Part shown: positions 1 to 11,600 of the stretch, in pieces
How the letters are laid out: every line of letters starts with the position of its first letter
Position numbering within the stretch: position 1 is the stretch's first letter
Source of the DNA: a virus
Length of the DNA: 57,326 nt
Direction: 5' to 3' (one strand)
IMG/VR virus record: IMGVR_UViG_3300000553_000046
Coordinates: 1-57,326 of that record
Translations under genes and position numbers: made by a program
The notes under the pieces: generated by a model
The model's database searches: none
Seen by the model: only the letters and a program-made list of their open reading frames with translations
Told to the model about the DNA's origin: nothing

Positions 1-336
1 ACTACTACCAGATGTACCATTCGAACCGTTAACTGTAACTCCACTTGATCCTGATGTACCTCCTGTAGAAGACGTACCACTTGATCCAGTTATAGTTATT
101 CCACTACTACCAGAAGTACCTCCTGTTGATGAGGTTCCATTACTACCATTACTTCCTGATGTGCCGTTAGAGCCAATGCCAGAAGTACCGCTAGTTCCAT
201 TTACTGTAAGACCACTACTACCAGATGTACCATTCGAACCGTTAACTGTAACTCCACTTGATCCTGATGTACCTCCTGTAGAAGACGTACCACTTGATCC
301 AGTTATAGTTATTCCACTACTACCAGAAGTACCTCC
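1..336. repeat. Two identical 123-bp copies in the fibre gene, 213 bp apart
   Basis: Bases 1-123 recur without a mismatch at 214-336. The spacing of 213 bp equals 71 codons, so the repeat keeps the reading frame and encodes a repeated block of the Gly-Thr-Ser shaft. Further copies may lie left of the window. Confidence 0.85.
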
Positions 337-834
337 CGTTGAGGATGTACCGCTTGTACCATTGGTACTTATTCCTGATGTACCACTAGATCCTGATATT
401 GTAATACCAGAACTACCAGAACTGCCTGAAGAATTAGCAATAGTTATTCCTGAACTGCCCGATGTACCATTTGATCCACTAGTACCGTTAATTGTTACTC
501 CTGATGTTCCACTGGTTCCATTAGTACTAGACAGTCCTGATGTACCAGATGTTCCATCAGTTCCATCTTGAGATATACCACTACTACCACTAGTACCATT
601 AGTACTTATACCACTAGTTCCACTTGTACCATCTGTACCATTAATAGTTATTCCACTAGTACCACTGGAACCAGCAAATCCTCCAGATCCAAGAACATTA
701 TCTATATGCTCAATTACTACTTCTACTGGAGTATTTGTATTTACTCCTAGATATAATAATTGAGGTCCTTCATATATTACACATTTTGAGTTTAATATAA
801 TAGGACAACCTGAGGGAGCACAATGTGTAGTCAT
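1..834 (-). CDS. Collagen-like tail fibre protein, N-terminal part (runs off the window)
   Basis: This reading frame opens with ATG at 834, 5 bases after the stop of the 1616-aa gene, and stays open to base 1, so at least 278 residues are present and the C-terminus is missing. Residues 1-48 form a short head with Cys5, Cys10, Cys18 and the pattern C-V-I-Y-x-G ... Y-L-G-V at 18-31, a module also seen in two other proteins of this window. From about residue 49 the chain is almost entirely Gly-Thr-Ser and Gly-Ser-Ser triplets broken by short hydrophobic inserts such as GITI, GVTV and GLTV. This is the composition of a collagen-like or triple-stranded fibre shaft. I infer a virion receptor-binding or tail fibre whose tip lies outside the window. 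The Gly/Ser/Thr-rich DNA gives long open frames on the opposite strand, which are shadows. Confidence 0.8.
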   Translation of the reverse strand, partial: MTTHCAPSGCPIILNSKCVIYEGPQLLYLGVNTNTPVEVVIEHIDNVLGSGGFAGSSGTSGITINGTDGTSGTSGISTNGTSGSSGISQDGTDGTSGTSGLSSTNGTSGTSGVTINGTSGSNGTSGSSGITIANSSGSSGSSGITISGSSGTSGISTNGTSGTSSTGGTSGSSGITITGSSGTSSTGGTSGSSGVTVNGSNGTSGSSGLTVNGTSGTSGIGSNGTSGSNGSNGTSSTGGTSGSSGITITGSSGTSSTGGTSGSSGVTVNGSNGTSGSS

Positions 835-839
835 TCTGT

Positions 840-3800
840 TTATTTTATATTTTGACTAGATACTGTTACATTAAAATCTTTAGCAAACTCACTATCTATC
901 ATAGACATATAAGTAATGAATTGTTTTGATATTGGAAATATTTCTAATCCATATTTAAGAGGTTGAGCTTTTCTCAACACTTTATCTTTGTCTGTAAAAG
1001 GATGAGCTATATCTGTACCTGTCATAGTCAATATAGAATTCTGCATGAATTTACCAATATCTCCAAATATACCTAATGCTGGAAAAATACCACCACTCAA
1101 TACCTTACTCCATTCTCTAGGATCATAAAACATACCTAATTGATCATGAAACTTATTTAAAGTTTTATGGAAGAATGCCATTGAGTTTTTTCCTGCCTTA
1201 TCTTTTGGATCTCCAGGAGCAATAAATCCCATTGAAAATACTGCACCAGTTAAAAGAAGAAGGGCTCCTAGTTCTCGTACCTCATTGTGAAGATTATTCT
1301 TGATCATCTCAAAAAAATCATTTCTTGACATATTAAAATTTTGTCCTGTTCTATTTTCATAGTCTTTGGCATATTCTTCAAACATCTCATCAAGAGCTTT
1401 TATACCAGTTTCATTCATAGATATAATATTATGAATTCGCATAGCTCCTTTAAAGATATTAAACCCCATAGTATGCATAAATAATCGAATCCTTCCTATA
1501 TCATATCTTTCACCTATAGTATGGCCTTCATCATCAACTATTGTAGAGAATTCATCATTAACTCTCTCCATCGAATCAAATCTTGTCTTAATGAGTTTTG
1601 GCATCCAAGTTTTAAATACCATCATAGAATTTAACCAAATGTTCATTGCTGATTGGTTAGCGTCTGAAGCTGTTCTTCCGTGAGTAGAAGTTTCTGATAT
1701 TCTTCTTGTAAGCTTGGTAAGTCTATCAGCTTCGGTAGTGTTAGACATATCTAGTCCAGGAATTACAAGTTTACCATTCTCTATTTTCTTTATAGCATCT
1801 ATAGATCTTGTTTTTTGTAGTTCTTTTATTTCATCTTCTATTTTATTTTTAGAATCTCTATAGTTTTGTGAAGAATTAAATCTATCTCCATGTTTTGATT
1901 TTACATATTCTCTGATATTAACAATCTTACCGTTCTCAATCATTGAATTCTGAAGAAGAGATAAGAATATACTTTGCTCAACATGTTCGGAGGGAAATGA
2001 CATAACCATCATTAATTTATGTTTTATATCAAGATTAGTCATTGCACTCATTCCTGCTGTACGAAGTTTATCATCTATAATATTTTCTCGTAATGGCATG
2101 AAGTGTTCAATAAGTTGACTCCACATTTCTCTTTCTGGTCCAATAAATTTATTACGAAATACTGTAGCATTATTTTTTCTAAATTCTCCTGCTGTAAAAT
2201 ATCTTCCTGCCTGAGACATAACTTGCATAGATGATCCAAAATATACAGCAGCTCCTGATACAATATTACCTCCCAAGGTTTTTACTCTAAAGAATTGATT
2301 TAAAGCATCGATGGTTTTTGTAAGAGAGATAGGATTAGGATTTTCATCTACTTTATATACCTCATGTCCAGCTACAAAATTTATAACCTTTTTCATAGCC
2401 TCCTGAGGATGAATATCGATTGCTAAATCTGTATCTGAGTCTACATATTTTTCTCCATATAACATTGTTCTTACAAACTTATCAAGCACTTTGGAATTAT
2501 ACTCATTTCCTTTAGAAACAAGAGCTCTTCCTTGTGCATCTTTCTTAGGAGTACCAAAAGCATTTACTTCAATGTGATCTTTTAGTTCTTCAACATCCTG
2601 AAGAATTTTAATTTGATTTTCCAGATTAGTAAGTTCTCTATATTTTTCTACATGAGAGAAATATAAAATAAGATTCTTAAACATATCTTCGCTTGCCTCT
2701 TCTCCAGATCTTGTAAAGTCATATGTAAAATATTTAGGAATACTATGTTCATATCTACCATTCAATTCATTAATCTTACCAAATCCTGTATCATTAGGGT
2801 TTACTCTAAGACTATTCTCCCAATTCATCATCTCTAAAGGATTTTCTCGCCATGCAATTTTCTCAGCAAAACCTTTCCTTAAGAATGGAAGAAATGTATT
2901 CATGAGTTTATTTTCAATATAGCCTATAGATGCAGCTTCGTGATTAACCTCATAAATGAGATTATATAATTCTGCTAAAGATTTGTTACTCTGAATATCT
3001 TTATACTCTTTAGATAACCATTTATCTAATGGATTTCTTTTAATCAAATAGTTATTCCATCCATTAAAATCTGGTCTTTCAATATCCCATTTCTGATTAA
3101 GTTCAGTAATTAAAGCAGTCCCTGTTTTAGTATCGTGTTCATAATCATTTTTATATTTAAGAGTACCTTTATCAATTATTTTCTGAGCTGCTTCTTTATA
3201 TGTAGATAAATCAATATTATCTTTTATCCATTGTTTATCTGGAATTTCTCGTTTAGCATTCTCATCAACTGCATCATAGAATTTTCTATCATACTTATAG
3301 AACAGTTTATTCATATTATTTCCTTTATCATCCTTCTGATAAAGTTTTGATACTTGATCTCTAAGATTACCTAATGTAGAAAGTTCTTTTTTAATAGTTA
3401 ATAGAGAATTAACTCTTCCTAAAGCATTTCTATTAGCAACAATACTTGCATCAGTTATAAGTTTATTCAATAGTTGTAGAGATGCGTTTGGAAGCATTGA
3501 TATATTATAGAATGTTGCTTTAAGTCCTTTCATTATTTTCTCAGAAGTAAGCATGTTGGGAATATTATTTGCCCATCCCATAAACTTATTAACAAATTCT
3601 TTAGAGATACTATCTATTTCCTTTCTTGAATCTGCTATTGTTTCTACTTCTGAACGTAAATCTTCTGCAATTTTCTTTCTATTTTCCCAATCTGCTTTTT
3701 GTTCTGGCGTATTAGCCTTCTCTACTTCATTCTTATTATAAATTATCTTCCTTAGAAGAGATTCTACTTCTTCGAAAGCTAATGCTACATCTCTATAATC

Positions 3801-5690
3801 ATGTAACTGTCCTGCAAATTCGGATTTTTCAGAATTATCGATTCCTCGCATATCTCTATCTTTCCATACAGTTTTCCAAATATTAAGAAGATCATCTCCT
3901 TCTCTTCTAATTGTAGAAATTACATCAATTAAAGGAGCTAAGTTTTGTTGAGTCTGAGCATATCTAAGAGCCTCTGTAAGTTTATTTATTCTCTCATTCT
4001 TAAACTGTCTACTATCCTCATCTGTAACCTTTTGTGATTTAATAGTAGAAAGCATACCTTGTAATATACTAATTGCCTTATCAAGTTTCTCAATATTAGT
4101 AGTCTCGCTTTTTTCAGATACAGGAAGAAGTCTTAAATCTTCTATTTTATTTACATCTGCAGAGCCTACACTAATTCCAGTAACTGCATACTTTTTTGTT
4201 TTATCATTCTGTTTCATTTGCATAATTACAGGAATTGCTCTAATCATACCTATGTTCTGAATTCCATAAAAATCCTTAAGAATGTTCTTATATCTTCCTA
4301 ATTGAATATCATAAGCGTTTTTTTTATACCACGGAACATCTTTAGCATCATGCTTGACAGTCATAAATTTCCAATCAAGAATATGAGCTTTACCACTACC
4401 ATCTATTGCAAGAAAGTCAATAGTACCAGCTTCTTTTGCTTTTGGATCATATACTTTTATCTCAGAGAAGATTAGTGGAATATTATCATTTTCATCTTTT
4501 AGTACATTAATAAGATCAGAGAAATAGTTCTCTAATCTGTTATAAATCTCATCATGTTCTTTAGGAATATCTGGTCTATCTCCAATCACATCTCTTTTTG
4601 TACCATCTTGATTAAATATTCTTCCATGAATTTCTTCCATATAAGAATGGAATAACACACCAGCACTTCTTCGTGCTTCATTGTATATTTTTTCTGCTTC
4701 TGTAAAATTTTTATCTTTAAAGAATTGAGAATAGGCATTCTTTACTCTATCTGTTACTCTGTGTTTTACTCTTTCCCATCCTTCAGGGGTAAGAATTTCA
4801 TACCAGTTATTAGATTCATCATCTAAAAGTTGATCATCAGTTTTATTGGAGGATATCTTTCTCAATTTTGATTGAGTATCCATCAGTGCTTCTGAAGAGA
4901 ACTTTTGTTTATCAGTAATCTGTTGATGATATATTTCATCAGATTTAATATTATTAATATTTCCTTCTACTTTTCCTTCAGATATTAACTTAGAGACTTG
5001 TTGAAATATATCGATATTGGCTTTCTTATACATTCCTCTAATGGTATCCATTATCTTATCCCACCAAACTCTGATAATACTTCTATTAGCTTCTTCTCTT
5101 AATTCGGGAAACTCTGTATCACCTTCGTTATTATTAACTATAAGTTCTGTAATAAGTTTGTCAACCGCTTCTTTCTTTATCTTTCTAATATTAGGTTTAC
5201 CATTATCTAATTGATAGGCTTTATTATTCTTATAAGCTTTTAGTGTACGAGCATATATACCAAATCTATCAATCTTAGCAATCATCTCTGTAATAAGAGT
5301 GGGATTAGTTTGCTCCAGGATAGCTGTAGCAACGTGAACTATTTCTTCTGTAAGAGCAACGTTCTCTTTACCTTCTACAATAGCCACTATTCCTTTGATA
5401 AGGTCAGCAAGACCATTAATTCCTTTAGCATCAACATTAGGATTACCTTTAAGATAGTCTGATAAAGCTTGAATCTTTATTCCCATCTTTTCAGCAACAT
5501 TCTTAATCTTACTGACTGTCTCAAAAGAAGATTTAGAACTAACTATATCTTTAGATTGAACTAATTCAGACTTTGGAACTTCTCCTTCATATTTATCCCA
5601 TAGATAATATGCTATATTTTCACCTCTAAGATCTACTAGATCTTGCCATTCTTTTAAACTTTTATTAGGACAAGTTGCCATAATTAACAA
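840..5690 (-). CDS. Giant internal virion protein with PD-(D/E)XK nuclease domain (1616 aa)
   Basis: A 1616-aa protein downstream of the giant polymerase gene, which it overlaps by 7 bp. Around residues 350-470 it carries the motifs of a RecB/Cas4-type PD-(D/E)XK nuclease: a His-containing helix (GVLFHSYMEE), Glu410 (SEIKVYD), Asp425 (GTIDFL), Asp439-Trp-Lys441 (ILDWKF), then Gln463-xxx-Tyr467 (QLGRYKNIL). All metal-binding positions look intact. The rest is mostly charged helical sequence that I do not recognise; a hydrophobic stretch (LLLLTGAVFSMGFI) lies near the C-terminus. Position among the giant genes suggests packaging in the capsid and ejection with the DNA. The nuclease could act on host or competing DNA or on phage DNA processing; the sequence does not decide. 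A TEEIVH motif near residue 115 recalls metallopeptidase sites but is not enough for an assignment. Confidence 0.75.
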   Translation of the reverse strand: MLIMATCPNKSLKEWQDLVDLRGENIAYYLWDKYEGEVPKSELVQSKDIVSSKSSFETVSKIKNVAEKMGIKIQALSDYLKGNPNVDAKGINGLADLIKGIVAIVEGKENVALTEEIVHVATAILEQTNPTLITEMIAKIDRFGIYARTLKAYKNNKAYQLDNGKPNIRKIKKEAVDKLITELIVNNNEGDTEFPELREEANRSIIRVWWDKIMDTIRGMYKKANIDIFQQVSKLISEGKVEGNINNIKSDEIYHQQITDKQKFSSEALMDTQSKLRKISSNKTDDQLLDDESNNWYEILTPEGWERVKHRVTDRVKNAYSQFFKDKNFTEAEKIYNEARRSAGVLFHSYMEEIHGRIFNQDGTKRDVIGDRPDIPKEHDEIYNRLENYFSDLINVLKDENDNIPLIFSEIKVYDPKAKEAGTIDFLAIDGSGKAHILDWKFMTVKHDAKDVPWYKKNAYDIQLGRYKNILKDFYGIQNIGMIRAIPVIMQMKQNDKTKKYAVTGISVGSADVNKIEDLRLLPVSEKSETTNIEKLDKAISILQGMLSTIKSQKVTDEDSRQFKNERINKLTEALRYAQTQQNLAPLIDVISTIRREGDDLLNIWKTVWKDRDMRGIDNSEKSEFAGQLHDYRDVALAFEEVESLLRKIIYNKNEVEKANTPEQKADWENRKKIAEDLRSEVETIADSRKEIDSISKEFVNKFMGWANNIPNMLTSEKIMKGLKATFYNISMLPNASLQLLNKLITDASIVANRNALGRVNSLLTIKKELSTLGNLRDQVSKLYQKDDKGNNMNKLFYKYDRKFYDAVDENAKREIPDKQWIKDNIDLSTYKEAAQKIIDKGTLKYKNDYEHDTKTGTALITELNQKWDIERPDFNGWNNYLIKRNPLDKWLSKEYKDIQSNKSLAELYNLIYEVNHEAASIGYIENKLMNTFLPFLRKGFAEKIAWRENPLEMMNWENSLRVNPNDTGFGKINELNGRYEHSIPKYFTYDFTRSGEEASEDMFKNLILYFSHVEKYRELTNLENQIKILQDVEELKDHIEVNAFGTPKKDAQGRALVSKGNEYNSKVLDKFVRTMLYGEKYVDSDTDLAIDIHPQEAMKKVINFVAGHEVYKVDENPNPISLTKTIDALNQFFRVKTLGGNIVSGAAVYFGSSMQVMSQAGRYFTAGEFRKNNATVFRNKFIGPEREMWSQLIEHFMPLRENIIDDKLRTAGMSAMTNLDIKHKLMMVMSFPSEHVEQSIFLSLLQNSMIENGKIVNIREYVKSKHGDRFNSSQNYRDSKNKIEDEIKELQKTRSIDAIKKIENGKLVIPGLDMSNTTEADRLTKLTRRISETSTHGRTASDANQSAMNIWLNSMMVFKTWMPKLIKTRFDSMERVNDEFSTIVDDEGHTIGERYDIGRIRLFMHTMGFNIFKGAMRIHNIISMNETGIKALDEMFEEYAKDYENRTGQNFNMSRNDFFEMIKNNLHNEVRELGALLLLTGAVFSMGFIAPGDPKDKAGKNSMAFFHKTLNKFHDQLGMFYDPREWSKVLSGGIFPALGIFGDIGKFMQNSILTMTGTDIAHPFTDKDKVLRKAQPLKYGLEIFPISKQFITYMSMIDSEFAKDFNVTVSSQNIK

Positions 5691-8600
5691 ATTAATTTTA
5701 GAATTCTTCCTATTTCATCAGGACTAAATCCAAGAGTTGTTAGTTTGTTTGAATCAGTCATTTCATCTCTTATCTTCATTAATGCTTTAGGAAAATTAGA
5801 TTCCCAGAAAGAATCATTTCCTCCAATATGAGTCAATTTAGACTTACCTGTATTTAATAGTTCTTTAAGAGCTTCATTATTTTGTTCAAAAGAAGTTCTT
5901 AATAAATTCTCCATTAATGAAAGACTAATGTTTCTATTTACATTTTTTGGAGGATTTATCCTCTTACCAACAAAATCACCAGGACGTTTGAATGTAGCTT
6001 CATCAAACTTACCACTCTTTAATGTCTGATATGCATGTTCTACAGATGCATATTTTCTTCCTTCAAACGTAAATGGTCGTTTAGCAAAATTACTTAAATT
6101 AATATTATCTCCTTTACCATGGTAGATATTGATTGGTTGTAACTCTTCTATAGTATTTTCTGTTCTTTGAGAATAATCTTCTAATAACTCACCTGGTTTT
6201 AGTATGTCATACATTGGAGCATTAGTTGAAATTTCTTTATCAGAAAGAACATCTTTTTCTTTTTTGATGTCATTAATCATGTCAAGAATTACTTGATCTT
6301 CTACTTCAGCTGTAATAATCTGACCATTGACTATCTTCTGTACTTTATCAATACCGTTGTCAAGAGCAGAAGGTCTTCCAATAGTTGATTCTTCATCTTC
6401 AGGAATCAGTTTATCATAGGACTCATTGGCATGTGTACCATCTCCCCAAGTATTTATTGCTTTGTACAATTGTTTTTCATATTCTCTACCTTTACTATCT
6501 GTAGTGGTGTAAATATAAGGAATTCTATTACCATTCTCATCTTCAGTATATACTCTTTTCATTAAAACTTTATGAGCATAAGAATAATCTCCTGCCTTTC
6601 TTCTTTTAGCAAGTTCTTTGGAACCTAAACTTTGCTGATAAGAATAAAGAATAAAATCAGAATCTCCATATTGTGATTGAGTGTTTCTTTCAATCAGTTT
6701 AGGAAGTTTTCCTGATTTGATTGCATTTTTTATTTTCTTATCTAAGAAATCCTCATCAAGTTTTAAAATCTTTTTACCACCATAGAGATAATCATCAATC
6801 AGTTTTGTACTAGCTTTTACTACTGGAACTATCTTATTATCATTATAATTAATTCTTTGAAAAGCATTGACTGCATTAAAGTTTGACAAGTCTCTATCAT
6901 CTAGTGTAGATATAGCTTCATTGTACATTAGTTTAAAATCTTCATAAGGAAGTAAAGAAGTAAATGATATAGGAGAGACTGTAAGTCCAGATTGTGCTAC
7001 AGCAACATGTAATAACTTTCTATATAGTTTCTGTTCCTCAGGAGTACCATCTATTAATTCATTCTTCAACTCTTCGAATCCATGAATAATTAAATTTTGA
7101 TTATAAGACTTACCATCTCTTCCTTGAATATAAAGATTATTTACAGCTCCCTTTCTTGTTCCAGATTGTAGTTTAATTGAGTTGATTATAGTATTTTTAT
7201 ATAAAGGATGCTCTGGATGTTCTAGCACATAATCTCTATAAGCTATTACATCATCCACTGCACTTTTTACATCGTCTTTTCCTACAAGAAACTGATAAAT
7301 GGATGTGTTGAATTTTGGACTTCCAGCATTCTGCATAACCCAATCAATCAGACCATTTACAGCTTTATGAGAAATTCTTAGGAAAGTCTTACTATCTAAA
7401 TGAAAATAAGGATATAGAATTTCATATATTGTATTTCTGGAATTCATCTTATCTGTTGTCAACACTTCTGCAAAAGCATCACGTATATCATTGAGATGAT
7501 TTTTAACATCACCAGAGAAAGAGTCTTTTAATAAATCTTCCACTGAAGATATTATTGTATTCTTTGCTCTTGTATACTGCCATTGTTTCTGATCTATTAA
7601 CATAGGATCGTTGAATCTGGCTGTATCATAATTACTTCCTTGAGTTACATAAAAAGAATGTTCAGCTATCTTAGCATATTTCAGAAATTCATCTAACATA
7701 AATTGTTGTTGAGCTCTCTGAGTATTATTCATCGTAGATGATTTCTCTCCAATTTTATTATGTTCTAACATGGTAAATAGATCTGTCTCCGATGGAATCT
7801 CTGTAATAACTCCTTTATATTCACTAGTAGGTGAGTATATATCCTTAATATCAGAATATAATCTTTTATCAAACAACCATTTCTTTCCTTTAGCTTCTAA
7901 ATTACGTAAGAAGTCATTGATTATAGGTTGATTCATAAAGTAAGCTACATTCTCAATTGGCACTCCAAGATCGATTAAAAGAAGCCAGGTACTTAATGTA
8001 TTAGGTCTGATACCCAATCCAGTTATCCAGTTATCAGCTGTAACGTCTACAGAACCATCAATAATCTGAGAGTTAATATCTGATATATAATGTTCTTCTT
8101 TAGCATCTTTTAATAATGAGAATACAGCTCTCATTTTTCCATCAATCTCAGTCTTATTGTAGTCCTTAAATCTAATTTGTCCATCTCCAATCCAATCTCT
8201 ATCTTTCTTACTAATTTCTCTATCTGGATCTATGTATGTAAGTACACGTTGTCTTTGAGCATGACCTTTTTGATTTACAGCAGCAATTGCGATAAGTTGT
8301 CTACCTACAACAAAAGCATGTCTTAACTTATTCATAAAAGATCTCTTGAGCATATTTCCTAAAGATGAATAATCAGTTTTTATCTGACCTGTCTTAGTGA
8401 CAATATCTTCACTAATCTTCTTTAAAAGTGCTGCTGAGTTAGGAGAAATCATTCGATCAAAATTTAAAGAGTGTGATACAAGTTTCTGAAGAGAATCAAT
8501 ATATTCATTCTCTAAAGATTCTTTATACATCTTATCCAAAAACTCTTCTCTTGCTATATCTTGTAGATCTTTATCTGTTAATTTGTCTAATTTTTTATTA

Positions 8601-11600
8601 TACTTTTCGATCCTTTCTATGAAGATTTGCTCAATATCTCTTACTGATAGTTTTCCATCGATTTGTTCGTCTTCAAACCAACTTTTAAATATAGGTGTCA
8701 TTCTCTTAGCAAGTTTGTCACTTGTAAGTCCTAAGGCAATATCAGAAAATAATGAAGATAATTCAGATTGTGTTATAATTTTATTATTAAGAAGTTGTTC
8801 TTTCTCAGAAAGTTGTTCATTGAATAGATCAATAAACTTTAATCTTGCTTCTGGTTCTGTTCCAAAGAATGGTACAATATGAACACCAGTACTATTAGTG
8901 AATACATTCTTTAGATAGACAGAAAGTTTATCAATATCAAAGTCAGATCCTACTTTCTTAACAATAGCTGAAGGAACAATTACTTGATCTTTCATTTCCT
9001 TTGGAAGAAAGAAACCTATCTCAAAAGCATCAATTGAGTTCTTATTCTGTGTAGGTATGCGAAATGCTACACCATTTAAGATTTTCTTTCCTTCATCTGT
9101 GTTATTCAAATATTTTAGAAGTTCTTCATCAGATAAATCACTATCAAACCATTTAGGAATTGCAATTTGACATACTCTTTCTCCATTAGCATTCTTGTAG
9201 AACTTAAGAACATCTGATGTATATACATCTTTACCATTCACTTTCTTAATAGATATTCTTTTAGATTCGAGAAGAGTAGACGGTGCTTGTACGACCTGTT
9301 TACCTGATATTTTAGTACGAACTACCTGTTTATCAGCTATTGAATATATAATACTTCTCAATTGACTATATAAAGGAGTAGCTTCAAGAAGTGTAGTTCC
9401 ATTCTTAAAATCATTAAAACTCTTAATGATGTTATCATTAATATTATATTTAAACACCTCAGTTTTAAGTGTGTTTAATAGTTTATTAATATCATCGATT
9501 ACATATCCATATGCTACTTTAACTATACCAAGTTTTTTAAATAAAGTCTGAACTCCATGTTCTTGTTTAGCTTTAAGAATAGTTCTATTGCGTTCCATTT
9601 CCTGGAATAACTTAGATACTGTTAATTTCTCATCATAAGATAAATTTTTCCATTCATTGAATTTTGTTCTTTCATCAGTAGGAATAAAATCTAACGGAGC
9701 ACCTCCTTGAATAAGATCCATCATTACAATAGCCCTCATTTGAGAACCTTCTGTAGTACTGGCTTTATCTTTAGAAGGAACATCCATAGATACACCAAAT
9801 ATTGAAAATGGAACTTTAATAATACCTTGTGGACTATCAGGATCTAATCTCTCAGTTTCAGTATCATAAGGAGTCTGATTTAATTTTTCACCATCGTATA
9901 ATTTATGTACGATTTCAGCTCCTTCTTTTCTTCCTGTTAAGAATATAGCATAGTCTATGTTCTCTCTTTCCATCTTATTATACAGTTCAATAGCGTTTGA
10001 ACTAGCATTCATTTGATGTAGTAGTCTAAACGAATGTACGAACTGAGCAGTCTTGTCTACTACTATACTGTTATAAGATCTATTAGAATCTTTATTTCCT
10101 GAAGCACTTGGTTTTCTTGGTGTATATGTTGAAGCAACATCAGGATTAGACTTTTCAAGTTCAGTAGTAGCTTCCTTAATTTCTTCATCACTCTTGCCAT
10201 TCTTCATCATAGACTGTACTAATTTCTGATATGCTATATCATGTCGATACTGTTTCTCATTATCGTCAGTCCAGTTATTAGTTCTTATTCCGAATATCTT
10301 ATTGGCTTTTAACGTGGTAATAGTAGCTCCATCAGTCTCTTTCCAGGATCTATCATATTTAGGAAGATCATTCTCACTAAGTACATCTTCATATATAACT
10401 GTATTAAAGAATTCTTTATCCATATCAATCCATCCAATATCTCCCTTCTCAAATCCTTCATTATAAATCTTATCTAAGACTTTATTAATCTTATCTGAGT
10501 TATAGAGAAGTTCTTGTTTTGGAGAACCAAACAGTTTAGTTCTTTTTAACTCCATTTGATATTGATAGGGATCTCCATATATAAGTTTGTGAAGTTCAAT
10601 ATTAGCAATGGCAAAATTTAATGACATTCTATATATTTCATCTTCAATATCTTCTAATGTTTTACCCTCAATTGGAACATTTTCCAGAGAATATCTTCCT
10701 TCGATATCATGCTTTAAAATATCATACTGACGTAATATTTCCATCATATTGTCTCTCTCTTGTTTAAAGAAAGACTCTAAAGAAGAGTTGATAGCCTCAA
10801 CATGATCATCATAGATTTCTTCAGGAGAACGTTCATCTCCCATAACTTTATCGTATGTATCTTTATCCAGGATATCTTTAAAGAATCTTAGACTGTTATT
10901 ATCTCTTCCTTCTGCGACAATTCGTTCAGTCTCTCTACTCATATTCACTTCAGCTAGAAAGTATAGTTTAAAGATATCAAACTGTTGATTTAAGTTGATA
11001 TTATCAGCTGTGACAAAAGGATTATCTTTATCATGTAGTTGCATTGCTGCTTCTAATGCTGCATCTCCTGGTACAAGATTAGAATATATACCATTTAGAT
11101 TTAGATTTAGTTCTTGAATAAATCTTTGTTTAGAAGAAACTTTTGATACTGGTGTATCCTTTCCTGAAAGTCTGTTAGATATACCATTGACAATAACAGG
11201 ATGCATTACATTATCTGTTCCAGAGTTTTTATCATTTGTTCTAAGATTAAACATTCTTCTTAATACTTCACTACTTCCTTTTACAAAAGAGTCTGTTAGA
11301 AGATATCTGAAGTTTCTAAATTTTGTATTGGTTAATTCATTCAAACTTTTAATGTTAGAAAGCACGTTATACAATCTACTGAATACATTAGGATTCATAT
11401 AACTCTGAACTTTATCTCCAGAGAGATTGTAATAGGTACTCTCCAACTCTGGATGATCAAATATAGCCTGAATATCAGCTAATTCTTTAAGCCTACCATC
11501 CATGTCTCCTAAAGTCTTAGCACTAAGTACTTTTATATTATCAACATTTTTAAAACTATCTCTTATACCAGTTACTATAGTTTTAAAACTATCGAGTAAC

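Noticed and set aside
161-750. Plus-strand open frames rich in Pro, Val and Thr
   Set aside because: They are the antisense of the Gly-Thr-Ser repeats of the minus-strand fibre gene, whose frame starts at 834 next to its neighbour's stop.
5300-5360. Metallopeptidase site (TEEIVH) in the 1616-aa protein
   Set aside because: A single E-E-x-x-H string without a second ligand motif is too little for an assignment.
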